Shown here: piece after piece, positions 1 to 5,740 of the stretch
How the letters are laid out: each line of letters opens with the position of its first letter
Position numbering within the stretch: the stretch's first letter is position 1
From: Paracoccaceae bacterium
GTDB taxonomy: Bacteria > Pseudomonadota > Alphaproteobacteria > Rhodobacterales > Rhodobacteraceae
NCBI GenBank assembly: GCA_016937725.1
Contig: JAFGVZ010000179.1
Coordinates: 1 to 6,926 of the forward strand
DNA: 6,926 nucleotides
Direction of reading: 5' to 3'
Position numbers and translations under genes: made by a program
Notes under the pieces: generated by a model
The model's database searches: none
The model's input: only the letters and a program-made list of their open reading frames with translations
What the model was told of the DNA's origin: nothing

Positions 1-1418
1 GAGCCGGTGGGCTTCTCGTCAATCGCCCAGAAGCCGGTCAGCGTGTCCAGCTTGTCGGCCAGCGCCACGGCGACGGTGACGGGCGCGGTGGGCACAGCGT
101 CGGACGGGCCGAGGGGGGAGTAATGATCGCGGCAGGCATCGGCCACCTCTGGCGCGTAGCCGCCTTTCAGTGCATAATAGCGCCCCATAACCCCTTGAAG
201 CTCTGGGAATTCGCCCACCATGCCTGAGCGCAGATCGGCCTTCGCCACGCGCGCGGCCTGTTCTGCCATATCGGCATCCGCACCAACCAGCGGCGCAATC
301 TCACGCGCCAGCGCCGCGATGCGGTCGATCCGGTCAGCCTGCGACCCCAGCTTGTTGTGGAAGGTCACATCGGACAGCCCGGCCCCCATACCTTCCAGCC
401 CCGCATCAGCAACCAGCCGCAAGTCATTGTCCCAAAAGAACTTCGCATCCGACAAGCGCGCCGCCAGAACCTTCTGGTTCCCCGCCAGAATGGTTGCGCC
501 CTGATCCGCCGTTTCGCGGTTGGCGACCGTCACAAACCCAACGATCTGCCCGCGCTTCGGGTCACGGACCGAGAAAAACTTCTGGTGTTCTTTCATGGAA
601 GTTTGCAGCACTTCCGGCGGCAAGTCCAGGAACTGTTCTTCAATCCGCCCCATCAGCACCACGGGCCATTCGACCAGCCCCGCGACTTCGGCAAGCAAGC
701 CCTTGTCCTCGACCAATTCCAGCCCTTGGGCAAAGGCCAGTTGCGACGCCTCGTTCCAGATATGGCCCGCGCGTTCCGCCGGGTCCATAATAACCTTGGC
801 GCGCTTCAACTTTGCCGCGTAATCCTCGAAATTCGCGACGGAAAAGCTGTCCGGTGCCATGAAGCGGTGCCCGCGCGTGCTGTCGCCCGACACGATCCCG
901 TCCACCTCCAGCGGCACCACCTGCGCGCCATCCTCGCGCGACAGAATGCACAGGATGGAATGCAAGGGCCGCACCCACCGCAAGCTGCCCGCGCCCCAGC
1001 GCATCGACTTGGGCCATGGGAAGTTGCGGATGGTGCGTTCCAGCACCTCTGCCACGATCACCGGGGCCGCGCGCCCCTCGGTCGTGACATGGGCAACGTA
1101 AACCTGCCCCTTTTTGTCGTCCTGAATGCTCAGGTCGTCCATGCTCAGCCCGGTCGAGCGCAGGAACCCCTCGACGGCCTTTTCCGGCGCGCCGACCTTC
1201 GGCCCGCGCCGTTCCTCGCGCAGGGTCGGGCTGTGATCGGACAGCCCTTGCACTGCAAGTGCCAGCCGACGCGGCGTGGCAAAGGCGCTTGAATGGGCAT
1301 AGGTCAGCCCCGCTTCGACCAGCCCGTCGGTGACCAGCTTTTTCAGCGCGTCAGAGGCACCCGCCTGCATCCGCGCCGGGATTTCTTCGGAGAAGAGTTC
1401 GATCAGAAGATCAGCCAT
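1..1418 (-). CDS. glyS: Glycine--tRNA ligase beta subunit (partial, C-terminus off the left edge)
   Basis: Beta chain of the bacterial alpha2beta2 glycyl-tRNA synthetase, which charges tRNA-Gly with glycine in the cytoplasm using the catalytic alpha chain GlyQ encoded upstream. The frame reads open from the ATG at 1418-1416 to the left edge, giving 472 codons. The N-terminus MADLLIELFSEEIPARMQ is the family signature. Further family blocks are KSMRWGAGSLRWVRPLHSIL, a GHRF motif, SMKEHQKFFSVRD, the stretch around NDLRLVADAG, and ALADKLDTLTGFW followed by IDEKPTGS at the edge. GlyS proteins are usually about 690-700 residues, so roughly a third is missing, including the C-terminal tRNA-binding part. 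The start has a GAGG Shine-Dalgarno at 1426-1429, seven bases upstream, which overlaps the stop codon of the preceding methyltransferase gene. This implies coupled translation. No frameshift was seen. The assignment is secure. Confidence 0.97.
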   Translation of the reverse strand, partial: MADLLIELFSEEIPARMQAGASDALKKLVTDGLVEAGLTYAHSSAFATPRRLALAVQGLSDHSPTLREERRGPKVGAPEKAVEGFLRSTGLSMDDLSIQDDKKGQVYVAHVTTEGRAAPVIVAEVLERTIRNFPWPKSMRWGAGSLRWVRPLHSILCILSREDGAQVVPLEVDGIVSGDSTRGHRFMAPDSFSVANFEDYAAKLKRAKVIMDPAERAGHIWNEASQLAFAQGLELVEDKGLLAEVAGLVEWPVVLMGRIEEQFLDLPPEVLQTSMKEHQKFFSVRDPKRGQIVGFVTVANRETADQGATILAGNQKVLAARLSDAKFFWDNDLRLVADAGLEGMGAGLSDVTFHNKLGSQADRIDRIAALAREIAPLVGADADMAEQAARVAKADLRSGMVGEFPELQGVMGRYYALKGGYAPEVADACRDHYSPLGPSDAVPTAPVTVAVALADKLDTLTGFWAIDEKPTG

Positions 1419-1427
1419 TGGGGAACC

Positions 1428-2222
1428 TCAAACAGCCCGCGATGCGAAGGTCATGCGGCGTTTCGTGGCAGGGGACGGCAACAGGGTAAAGCCCGCCGCG
1501 CGCAAGATTTCGGCGCATTCCGCGCCGGTTTCGGCGCCGTTGCGTTCTGGCCCGGTGTCGATGGCGACGTGGCGGGTGCGTTTCAGCACCTCTGTCGCGC
1601 CTTGCAGCACCTCGGGTTCGGCCCCTTCGGCATCCATTTTCAGAAGCGTCACGTCGCCCAAATTGTGCCGCGCTGCCACCGCATCCAGCGTCTGGGCCTG
1701 CGCGGTGAAGGCGGCCACGCCCTCGCCCGGCGGCAGGAAGATAGAACTGTCGGCTTTGCCGGGTGCGCTGTAGAAGGTCAGCTCACATGCCTCCTTCCAC
1801 AAGATCGCGCAATCGGTGGAGATGTCGGGGGTCGCGGCAATGTTGGCGTTCAAACACTCGACCACGACGGGGTCACCGACCAGACACAAGACCTTGGCCC
1901 CTTGGCCCGCCGCGAGCAGCGCGAAATCGCCCACATTTGCCCCGATGTCGATGACCGTGTCCCCCGGTGCAAGCTTGAATGTCCCATCCAGCCCGAATTC
2001 GGCGGCGAGCCTTTGCATGCGTGCGGTCCAGCCGCGGCGATACGAGCGCCACAACAGTGCCGAGGGCACCAAGAGACGGTGTTCTTGAATGGTCAACTCG
2101 AACTGCGTGCCTATGCGCTTGACCGCAACAGGTTTCAGACCCCCGACCCCTGTGCGCGAGACGATATTGTGAAGCACCAGATGCATCCGGTCGCGGAAGC
2201 GCAGGTCAAGGTCATTGCTCAC
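1428..2222 (-). CDS. FkbM-family SAM-dependent methyltransferase
   Basis: Predicted cytoplasmic O-methyltransferase-like protein of 264 residues. The Rossmann glycine-rich motif VIDIGANVGDF lies at residues 90-100. The FkbM signature LLKMDAEGAEPEVLQGA is at 193-209, and the C-terminal block HVAIDTGPER is at 218-227, followed by a helix ending in AAGF. The start chosen is the GTG at 2222-2220. It overlaps the stop of the upstream gene by four bases (GTGA) and has a GGAG ribosome site eight bases upstream at 2231-2234. A longer in-frame start at 2312 would intrude 90 bases into the neighbour and is unlikely. The acidic residue that normally follows strand 2 (the FEP-type motif) is replaced by LVGDP at 114-118, which may affect SAM binding. 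FkbM enzymes methylate sugars, polyketides and other small molecules, and the substrate cannot be told here. Its place between glyQ and glyS suggests co-expression, not a shown role in tRNA charging. Confidence 0.88.
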   Translation of the reverse strand: MSNDLDLRFRDRMHLVLHNIVSRTGVGGLKPVAVKRIGTQFELTIQEHRLLVPSALLWRSYRRGWTARMQRLAAEFGLDGTFKLAPGDTVIDIGANVGDFALLAAGQGAKVLCLVGDPVVVECLNANIAATPDISTDCAILWKEACELTFYSAPGKADSSIFLPPGEGVAAFTAQAQTLDAVAARHNLGDVTLLKMDAEGAEPEVLQGATEVLKRTRHVAIDTGPERNGAETGAECAEILRAAGFTLLPSPATKRRMTFASRAV

Positions 2223-2731
2223 GGGGTCGACTCCGTCGGCGGGGGTGGGCAACCTTGGGGCAAAGGGTCGCCATCGAAAAAGGCGGTGCCGCAGGGGTTG
2301 ATCTGGTGCCACGCAAAGGCGCGCCCATCGGGGAAAATCGCGGCCACGCGGTCAATGCCGTAGATGATATTCGCCTGCGCAGTCACCGCCTGCGCGGTGC
2401 CATCTTCCAGCGCGGCACCGATGGCGGCGGCATCGAAACACTCGAACCATTCGGGCGCGTTCAGCGGCGTGGCGTTCTCATATGGCGCAAAAACCGTGGC
2501 CGGGTCCGACACCGTGAAACAAGCGCGGAACCGAATGGGGGAACTGATCGCGTCAATCCCTTGGAACGCGGTCACGGCCACATCGCGCGGGGCGTCTTCG
2601 CCCGCATAGGTCAGCGCAATGCTGTCTTGTTCGGGCAGGGTTTCGTAATAGCCGTAAACCTGCAAATACCACATGCCCACGCCGCCAAGCGCGGCACTGG
2701 CCAGAAGCAGCACAACCAGAAAGCGCCCCAT
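2219..2731 (-). CDS. DUF6446-like small membrane-anchored protein, function unknown
   Basis: A 170-residue protein. It begins with MGRFLVVLLLASAALGGVG, giving a single hydrophobic segment at about residues 4-22 with one Arg on the inner side. It is therefore probably an N-in membrane anchor or uncleaved signal with the remainder in the periplasm. The soluble part contains four cysteines (71, 98, 147, 161), enough for two disulfides, and ends in a Pro-rich tail. Size, position just after glyQ and overall look match the uncharacterised DUF6446 proteins of Rhodobacteraceae, recognised from memory and not by search. The ATG at 2731-2729 shares one base with the glyQ stop (TGATG), so translation probably reinitiates from glyQ. 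The other end overlaps the methyltransferase start by four bases. A longer frame running back to 2773 lies inside glyQ and is rejected as a start. No catalytic motif is visible. Confidence 0.85.
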   Translation of the reverse strand: MGRFLVVLLLASAALGGVGMWYLQVYGYYETLPEQDSIALTYAGEDAPRDVAVTAFQGIDAISSPIRFRACFTVSDPATVFAPYENATPLNAPEWFECFDAAAIGAALEDGTAQAVTAQANIIYGIDRVAAIFPDGRAFAWHQINPCGTAFFDGDPLPQGCPPPPTESTP

Positions 2732-3663
2732 CACGCGCCCCCGGCTGCGGTTTGCACGAAGGCATCGGCGCACATCTTGGCCAGCGCCCGCACCCGACCG
2801 ATATAGGCTTGGCGTTCGGTGACAGAGATGACACCGCGCGCGTCCAGCAGGTTAAACAGGTGGCTGGCCTTGATGCATTGGTCATAGGCCGGATGCGCCA
2901 TGATGATGCTGCGGCCCGCGCTGTCAGCAGCCGGGGCAGACAGAATGCGCTGGCACTCGGCCTCTGCATCCTTGAAGTGCTGGAGCAGCGTTTCGGTATC
3001 GGCCTGATCGAAATTCCAGCGCGAATATTCCTGCTCTGTCTGGCGGAAGACATCGCCATAGGACAGCGGGATCAGCGCGTCGGGCGCGTTGAAGGGCATG
3101 TCCATGACGTGATCGACACCCAGCACATACATGGCCAAGCGTTCTAAGCCATAGGTCAATTCGCCCGAAACAGGCTTGCAATCATGCCCGCCAACCTGTT
3201 GGAAATAGGTGAATTGCGACACTTCCATCCCGTCGCACCACACTTCCCAGCCCAGCCCCCACGCGCCCAGGGTTGGCGATTCCCAGTCATCCTCGACAAA
3301 GCGGATGTCATGCAGCGCATCGTCAATCCCTATGGCGCGCAATGACCCTAGGTAAAGCTCTTGCAAATCAGGCGGCGAGGGTTTGATGATGACCTGATAT
3401 TGGTAGTAATGCTGCAAGCGGTTCGGGTTCTCGCCATAGCGCCCATCGGTGGGGCGGCGCGAGGGCTGAACATAGGCCGCGGCCCAGGCCTTGGACCCCA
3501 GCGCGCGCAGCGTGGTTGCCGGGTGGAAGGTGCCCGCGCCCACTTCCATATCATAGGGTTGCAGCACCGCGCAGCCCTTGGCCGCCCAATAATTCTGCAA
3601 CCTCAGGATGATTTCCTGAAAGCATTGTGGCTTTTGTGAACGGTTTTCAGCGGCTTCCGCCAT
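2731..3663 (-). CDS. glyQ: Glycine--tRNA ligase alpha subunit
   Basis: Alpha chain of the tetrameric class II glycyl-tRNA synthetase. It carries the active site that forms glycyl-adenylate. It has 310 residues, against about 300 for typical GlyQ. Family blocks are CFQEIILRLQNYWAAKGC (14-31), LQPYDMEVGAGTFHPAT (34-50), the motif 2 region VQPSRRPTDGRYGENPNR (65-82) then LQHYYQYQVIIKP (83-95), FVEDDWESPTLGAWGLGWEV (122-141), and motif 3 GELTYGLERLAMYV (167-180). The start at 3663-3661 (MAEAAEN) is preceded by AAGGGG at 3669-3674, five bases away. An in-frame ATG at 3711 lies inside the predicted -10 box and has a poor ribosome site, so it is unlikely to be used. The frame stays open much further upstream across the divergent gene, but that is a GC-rich antisense artefact. 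This is the first gene of the glyQ-DUF6446-fkbM-glyS operon. Confidence 0.97.
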   Translation of the reverse strand: MAEAAENRSQKPQCFQEIILRLQNYWAAKGCAVLQPYDMEVGAGTFHPATTLRALGSKAWAAAYVQPSRRPTDGRYGENPNRLQHYYQYQVIIKPSPPDLQELYLGSLRAIGIDDALHDIRFVEDDWESPTLGAWGLGWEVWCDGMEVSQFTYFQQVGGHDCKPVSGELTYGLERLAMYVLGVDHVMDMPFNAPDALIPLSYGDVFRQTEQEYSRWNFDQADTETLLQHFKDAEAECQRILSAPAADSAGRSIIMAHPAYDQCIKASHLFNLLDARGVISVTERQAYIGRVRALAKMCADAFVQTAAGGA

Positions 3664-3668
3664 GTCGG

Positions 3669-3674
3669 CCCCTT
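3669..3674 (-). promoter_or_regulatory. Ribosome binding site of glyQ
   Basis: AAGGGG ends five bases before the ATG at 3663. It decides for this start over the upstream in-frame ATG at 3711, which lacks a comparable site and falls within the -10 box of the promoter candidate. Confidence 0.6.
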
Positions 3675-3706
3675 GCCATGTCAGCGCAATCTCGTAAAGC
3701 TGCGTC

Positions 3707-3735
3707 TGCATAGGCAAGCATCCGCCAAGGGTCAA
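3707..3735 (-). promoter_or_regulatory. Predicted sigma70-type promoter for the glyQ operon
   Basis: On the minus strand TTGACC (3735-3730) is followed by exactly 17 bases and TATGCA (3712-3707). The -35 box matches the consensus at 5 of 6 positions and the -10 box at 3 of 6, with optimal spacing. Transcription would begin near 3700, giving a leader of about 37 bases before the glyQ ATG at 3663 and including its AAGGGG ribosome site. This is a pattern match only. No operator or attenuator was recognised in the short leader. Confidence 0.5.
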
Positions 3736-3777
3736 CGCCGAAACCGGGCGCGCGCGGCTGGTGAACTTGATATGGGG

Positions 3778-3782
3778 AAGGA
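3778..3782 (+). promoter_or_regulatory. Ribosome binding site of the SPOR/protease-fold gene
   Basis: AAGGA within GGGGAAGGA lies ten bases before the ATG at 3793. It supports that start. The upstream in-frame ATG at 3772 lies at the beginning of this purine run and has no ribosome site of its own, and it would add seven polar residues ahead of the signal peptide. The plus-strand promoter should lie somewhere in 3664-3770. Only weak boxes (for example TTGCCA at 3673-3678) are visible, and none is convincing. Confidence 0.5.
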
Positions 3783-3792
3783 ATTGAACGAC

Positions 3793-5544
3793 ATGACACG
3801 GTATTTCAGCACGGCAGCGTTTCTGGTCGCCAGCGTTTCTGGCTTGGCACTGGGGCCGGTCCTTGCGCAAGATACCCGCTGGGTGCAACTGGAAGCGCAT
3901 CGCGAGTTGGACGTAGCCTTGCAACGCGCGCAGGATTACCAAGACAGCATTGGCAATGTCAGCGGCTTTCAATTGCCGTCGGACTGGTATGCCGTCAGCC
4001 TTGGCCCTTTTGAGACCGATACCGATGCGTTCGAAGTGCGCCGCCAATTGCGCGCAGAGCAGGCGATCCCGGCAGATGCTTTCGTCTCGAACGGTGAAAA
4101 TTACGGTGCGCGCTTCTTCCCGGCAGATGGCACGGCTGTTGCCCCCGCGGTGGCCCCCGCTCCGGCCGCAGAGCCGGAGCCTCTGGCCAGCGCGGAACCA
4201 ATCCCTGAACCGGAACCCGAAGAGACCCTGCGCGAGGCGCAAGTCTCCGAGCGCGCGCTGGACCGTGACCAGCGCGCCGAGTTGCAGACCGCTTTGCAAT
4301 GGTTCGGGTTCTACACTCAACGGATTGACGCGGCCTTTGGCCCCGGCACACGCCGCTCCATGGCCGATTGGCAAGCTGCGCAAGGCTATGACGACACCGG
4401 CGTCCTGACCACCCGCCAGCGTGCCGAATTGCTGGCCGCTTATCAGGGCGAATTGGCCGCCCTTGGCATGCAGACCATCCGCGACGAGGATGCGGGCATT
4501 GAAATCGCGCTGCCCCTCGCCATGGTCGCATTCGACCGCCACGAAGCGCCGTTCTCGCATTTCCCGTCCAAGGACGGCAGCGGCGTACAGGTGCTTTTGC
4601 TGTCGCAGCCGGGCAATCAGGCGACACTCTTTGGCCTGTATGAAATCATGCAAACCCTTGAAATCGTGCCGCTGGAAGGCGAACGTGAACGCGGGTCGAA
4701 CAGCTTTACCCTGACCGGTCAGAATGACGAGCTGCGCTCGCATACCTTCGCGCAATTCCGCAATGGGCAGATCAAGGGCTACACGCTTGTCTGGACGCCG
4801 GAGCGTGACGACCAGATGGCGCGCGTGCTGCCAATGATGCAGGAGAGCTTCGCAACCTTCGGCGGCACCTTGCCTGAAAGCACGGGCCAAGCCAGCCAAG
4901 TCGCGCGCTCGGCGCTGCTGGCGGGCCTCAGCGTGCGGCGGCCCGACTATTCGCGCTCGGGTTTCTACATCGACGCGACCGGCACCACGGTCACGACCGC
5001 CGCCGCCGTCGCACAATGCGAACGTGTGACGATTGACGAGGCTTACACCGCCCGCATTCGCGCCGTGGACGAGGTGCTGAATATTGCCGTGCTGGAACCC
5101 GAAACCCCGCTGGTGCCGATGGCTTTCGCGCAATTTGCCGAAGGCGACATGCCCGTGGGGCAGGAAGTGACCATTTCGGGCTTTTCGTTCGAGGATATGC
5201 TCACGCGCCCCGTGCTGACCTTCGGGCGGCTGGATGCGATCGGTGGCCTGAGCGGCGAAGAAGGTGTTCTGCGCCTGAACGCGACCGTGGCGCAAGGCGA
5301 TCTGGGCGGGCCGGTCTTTGGTCCGACGGGCGCGGTGCTGGGATTGTTGTCAGGCCAGCCCATGCTGGAGAAGCGCCAACTTCCGCCAGAGGTGAATTAC
5401 GCCGTCTCTGCCCCCGCCATTCGCGCCTTTCTCAGCGCCAATGGCGTCTCAAGCGGCACGCTGCGCGAAGGCGTGACGGTCACGCCAGAGCATCTGACCC
5501 GCGTTTCGGGCGATCTGACGGTGCTGGTGTCTTGTTGGAATTGA
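3793..5544 (+). CDS. Exported SPOR / peptidoglycan-binding protein with degenerate trypsin-like domain (putative pseudoprotease)
   Basis: A 583-residue cell-envelope protein. Residues 1-25 form a Sec signal peptide with likely cleavage at VLA|QD. Residues 28-110 look SPOR-like (WVQLEAHRELDVALQRAQDY, then WYAVSLGPFETDTDAFEVRR), the fold that binds denuded glycan strands. A Pro/Ala/Glu-rich linker spans 112-150. A PG_binding_1-type helical domain follows at 156-217 (LQTALQWFGFYTQRIDAAFG, GTRRSMADWQAAQGYDDTG). Residues 226-365 are not recognised. Residues 388-550 resemble a DegP/trypsin-fold domain: SGFYIDATGTTVTTAAAVAQ, NIAVLEPE, VTISGFSF, AQGDLGGPVFGPTGAVLGLL, NYAVSAPAIRAFL. Aligning these to TNAHVV, DLALL and GNSGGP puts Ala404, Asn430 and Leu504 where the catalytic His, Asp and Ser should be, so proteolysis is unlikely. 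Only two cysteines exist (409 and 580), perhaps a disulfide. A peptidoglycan-tethered binding or scaffold role is inferred. The gene is divergent from glyQ. Annotation pipelines would probably call it a serine protease. Confidence 0.9.
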   Translation: MTRYFSTAAFLVASVSGLALGPVLAQDTRWVQLEAHRELDVALQRAQDYQDSIGNVSGFQLPSDWYAVSLGPFETDTDAFEVRRQLRAEQAIPADAFVSNGENYGARFFPADGTAVAPAVAPAPAAEPEPLASAEPIPEPEPEETLREAQVSERALDRDQRAELQTALQWFGFYTQRIDAAFGPGTRRSMADWQAAQGYDDTGVLTTRQRAELLAAYQGELAALGMQTIRDEDAGIEIALPLAMVAFDRHEAPFSHFPSKDGSGVQVLLLSQPGNQATLFGLYEIMQTLEIVPLEGERERGSNSFTLTGQNDELRSHTFAQFRNGQIKGYTLVWTPERDDQMARVLPMMQESFATFGGTLPESTGQASQVARSALLAGLSVRRPDYSRSGFYIDATGTTVTTAAAVAQCERVTIDEAYTARIRAVDEVLNIAVLEPETPLVPMAFAQFAEGDMPVGQEVTISGFSFEDMLTRPVLTFGRLDAIGGLSGEEGVLRLNATVAQGDLGGPVFGPTGAVLGLLSGQPMLEKRQLPPEVNYAVSAPAIRAFLSANGVSSGTLREGVTVTPEHLTRVSGDLTVLVSCWN

Positions 5545-5559
5545 CCGGTTGATAACCGG
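5545..5559 (+). terminator. Small hairpin directly after the pseudoprotease stop codon
   Basis: CCGGTT-GAT-AACCGG is a perfect 6-bp stem with a 3-base loop, starting on the base after the TGA at 5542-5544. No T-run follows, so it is not a textbook intrinsic terminator. It may act with the larger inverted repeat that overlaps it, or simply protect the mRNA 3' end. Confidence 0.3.
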
Positions 5560-5694
5560 GCAGCGGCGGGCCGCGGTCTGCCGCATTCTTGCGTAGAAAT
5601 GGGCGCTTTATGGTGGCCAAGTCCGGATAACCTATCATCGGCGCACCCCCGGTCGCCAAAGCGGCAGGCCTCTGGGGCGGCCCGCCGCTGCCCG
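5557..5694. repeat. Long inverted repeat in the convergent intergenic region
   Basis: The 18 bases 5557-5574 (CGGGCAGCGGCGGGCCGC) are the exact reverse complement of 5677-5694. Inside them CTGCCGC (5578-5584) pairs with GCGGCAG (5661-5667), and GGGCGC (5601-5606) can pair with GCG...CCC (5641-5648) across a 2-base bulge. The whole stretch can therefore fold as a bulged long hairpin of about 138 bases. No ORF of credible codon usage lies within it and no clear target-site duplication flanks it. It could be a bidirectional terminator between converging genes, a dispersed intergenic repeat, or a MITE-like remnant. The perfect arms are visible directly; the function is unknown. Confidence 0.7.
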
Positions 5695-5697
5695 TGG

Positions 5698-5710
5698 GGC
5701 GCTACGCGCC
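5698..5710. repeat. Short hairpin near the pepF 3' end
   Basis: GGCGC-TAC-GCGCC forms a 5-bp stem with a 3-base loop about 30 bases beyond the stop codon of the minus-strand peptidase gene. No T-tract follows on the minus strand. It is a weak candidate for an mRNA 3'-end structure, and in GC-rich DNA a stem this short may be chance. Confidence 0.25.
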
Positions 5711-5740
5711 TGTTAACCAAGGGCTTTGCGTTGTTACCCG

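Noticed and set aside
357..2363. Two long plus-strand open frames (357-1292 and 1293-2363), back to back.
   Set aside because: They lie antisense to glyS and the FkbM gene, have His/Arg/Gln/Gly-rich composition with no domain, and arise from the codon bias of the real genes.
3673..3792. Earlier start for the envelope protein at the TTG at 3673.
   Set aside because: It would put about 40 Arg/Gln-rich residues before a clear signal peptide, overlap the glyQ promoter, and ignore the AAGGA site serving the ATG at 3793.
3664..5295. Upstream extension of the glyQ frame, open on the minus strand across most of the plus-strand envelope gene (854 codons in total).
   Set aside because: Its translation in that part is Arg/His/Gly-rich with no recognisable domain, and it is antisense to a gene with clear signal peptide and domains. 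Long open antisense frames are common in GC-rich genes with strong third-position bias. GlyQ has its normal length from the ATG at 3663.
4957..5544. Calling the plus-strand gene an active serine protease or a pseudogene.
   Set aside because: The triad positions appear replaced, arguing against activity, but the 583-codon frame is uninterrupted with signal peptide and ordered domains, arguing against a pseudogene.
5397..5720. Minus-strand open frame of 107 codons spanning the convergent gap and inverted repeat.
   Set aside because: It is Arg/Ala-rich, half antisense to the pseudoprotease gene, and contains both arms of the inverted repeat. No ribosome site or family resemblance supports it.
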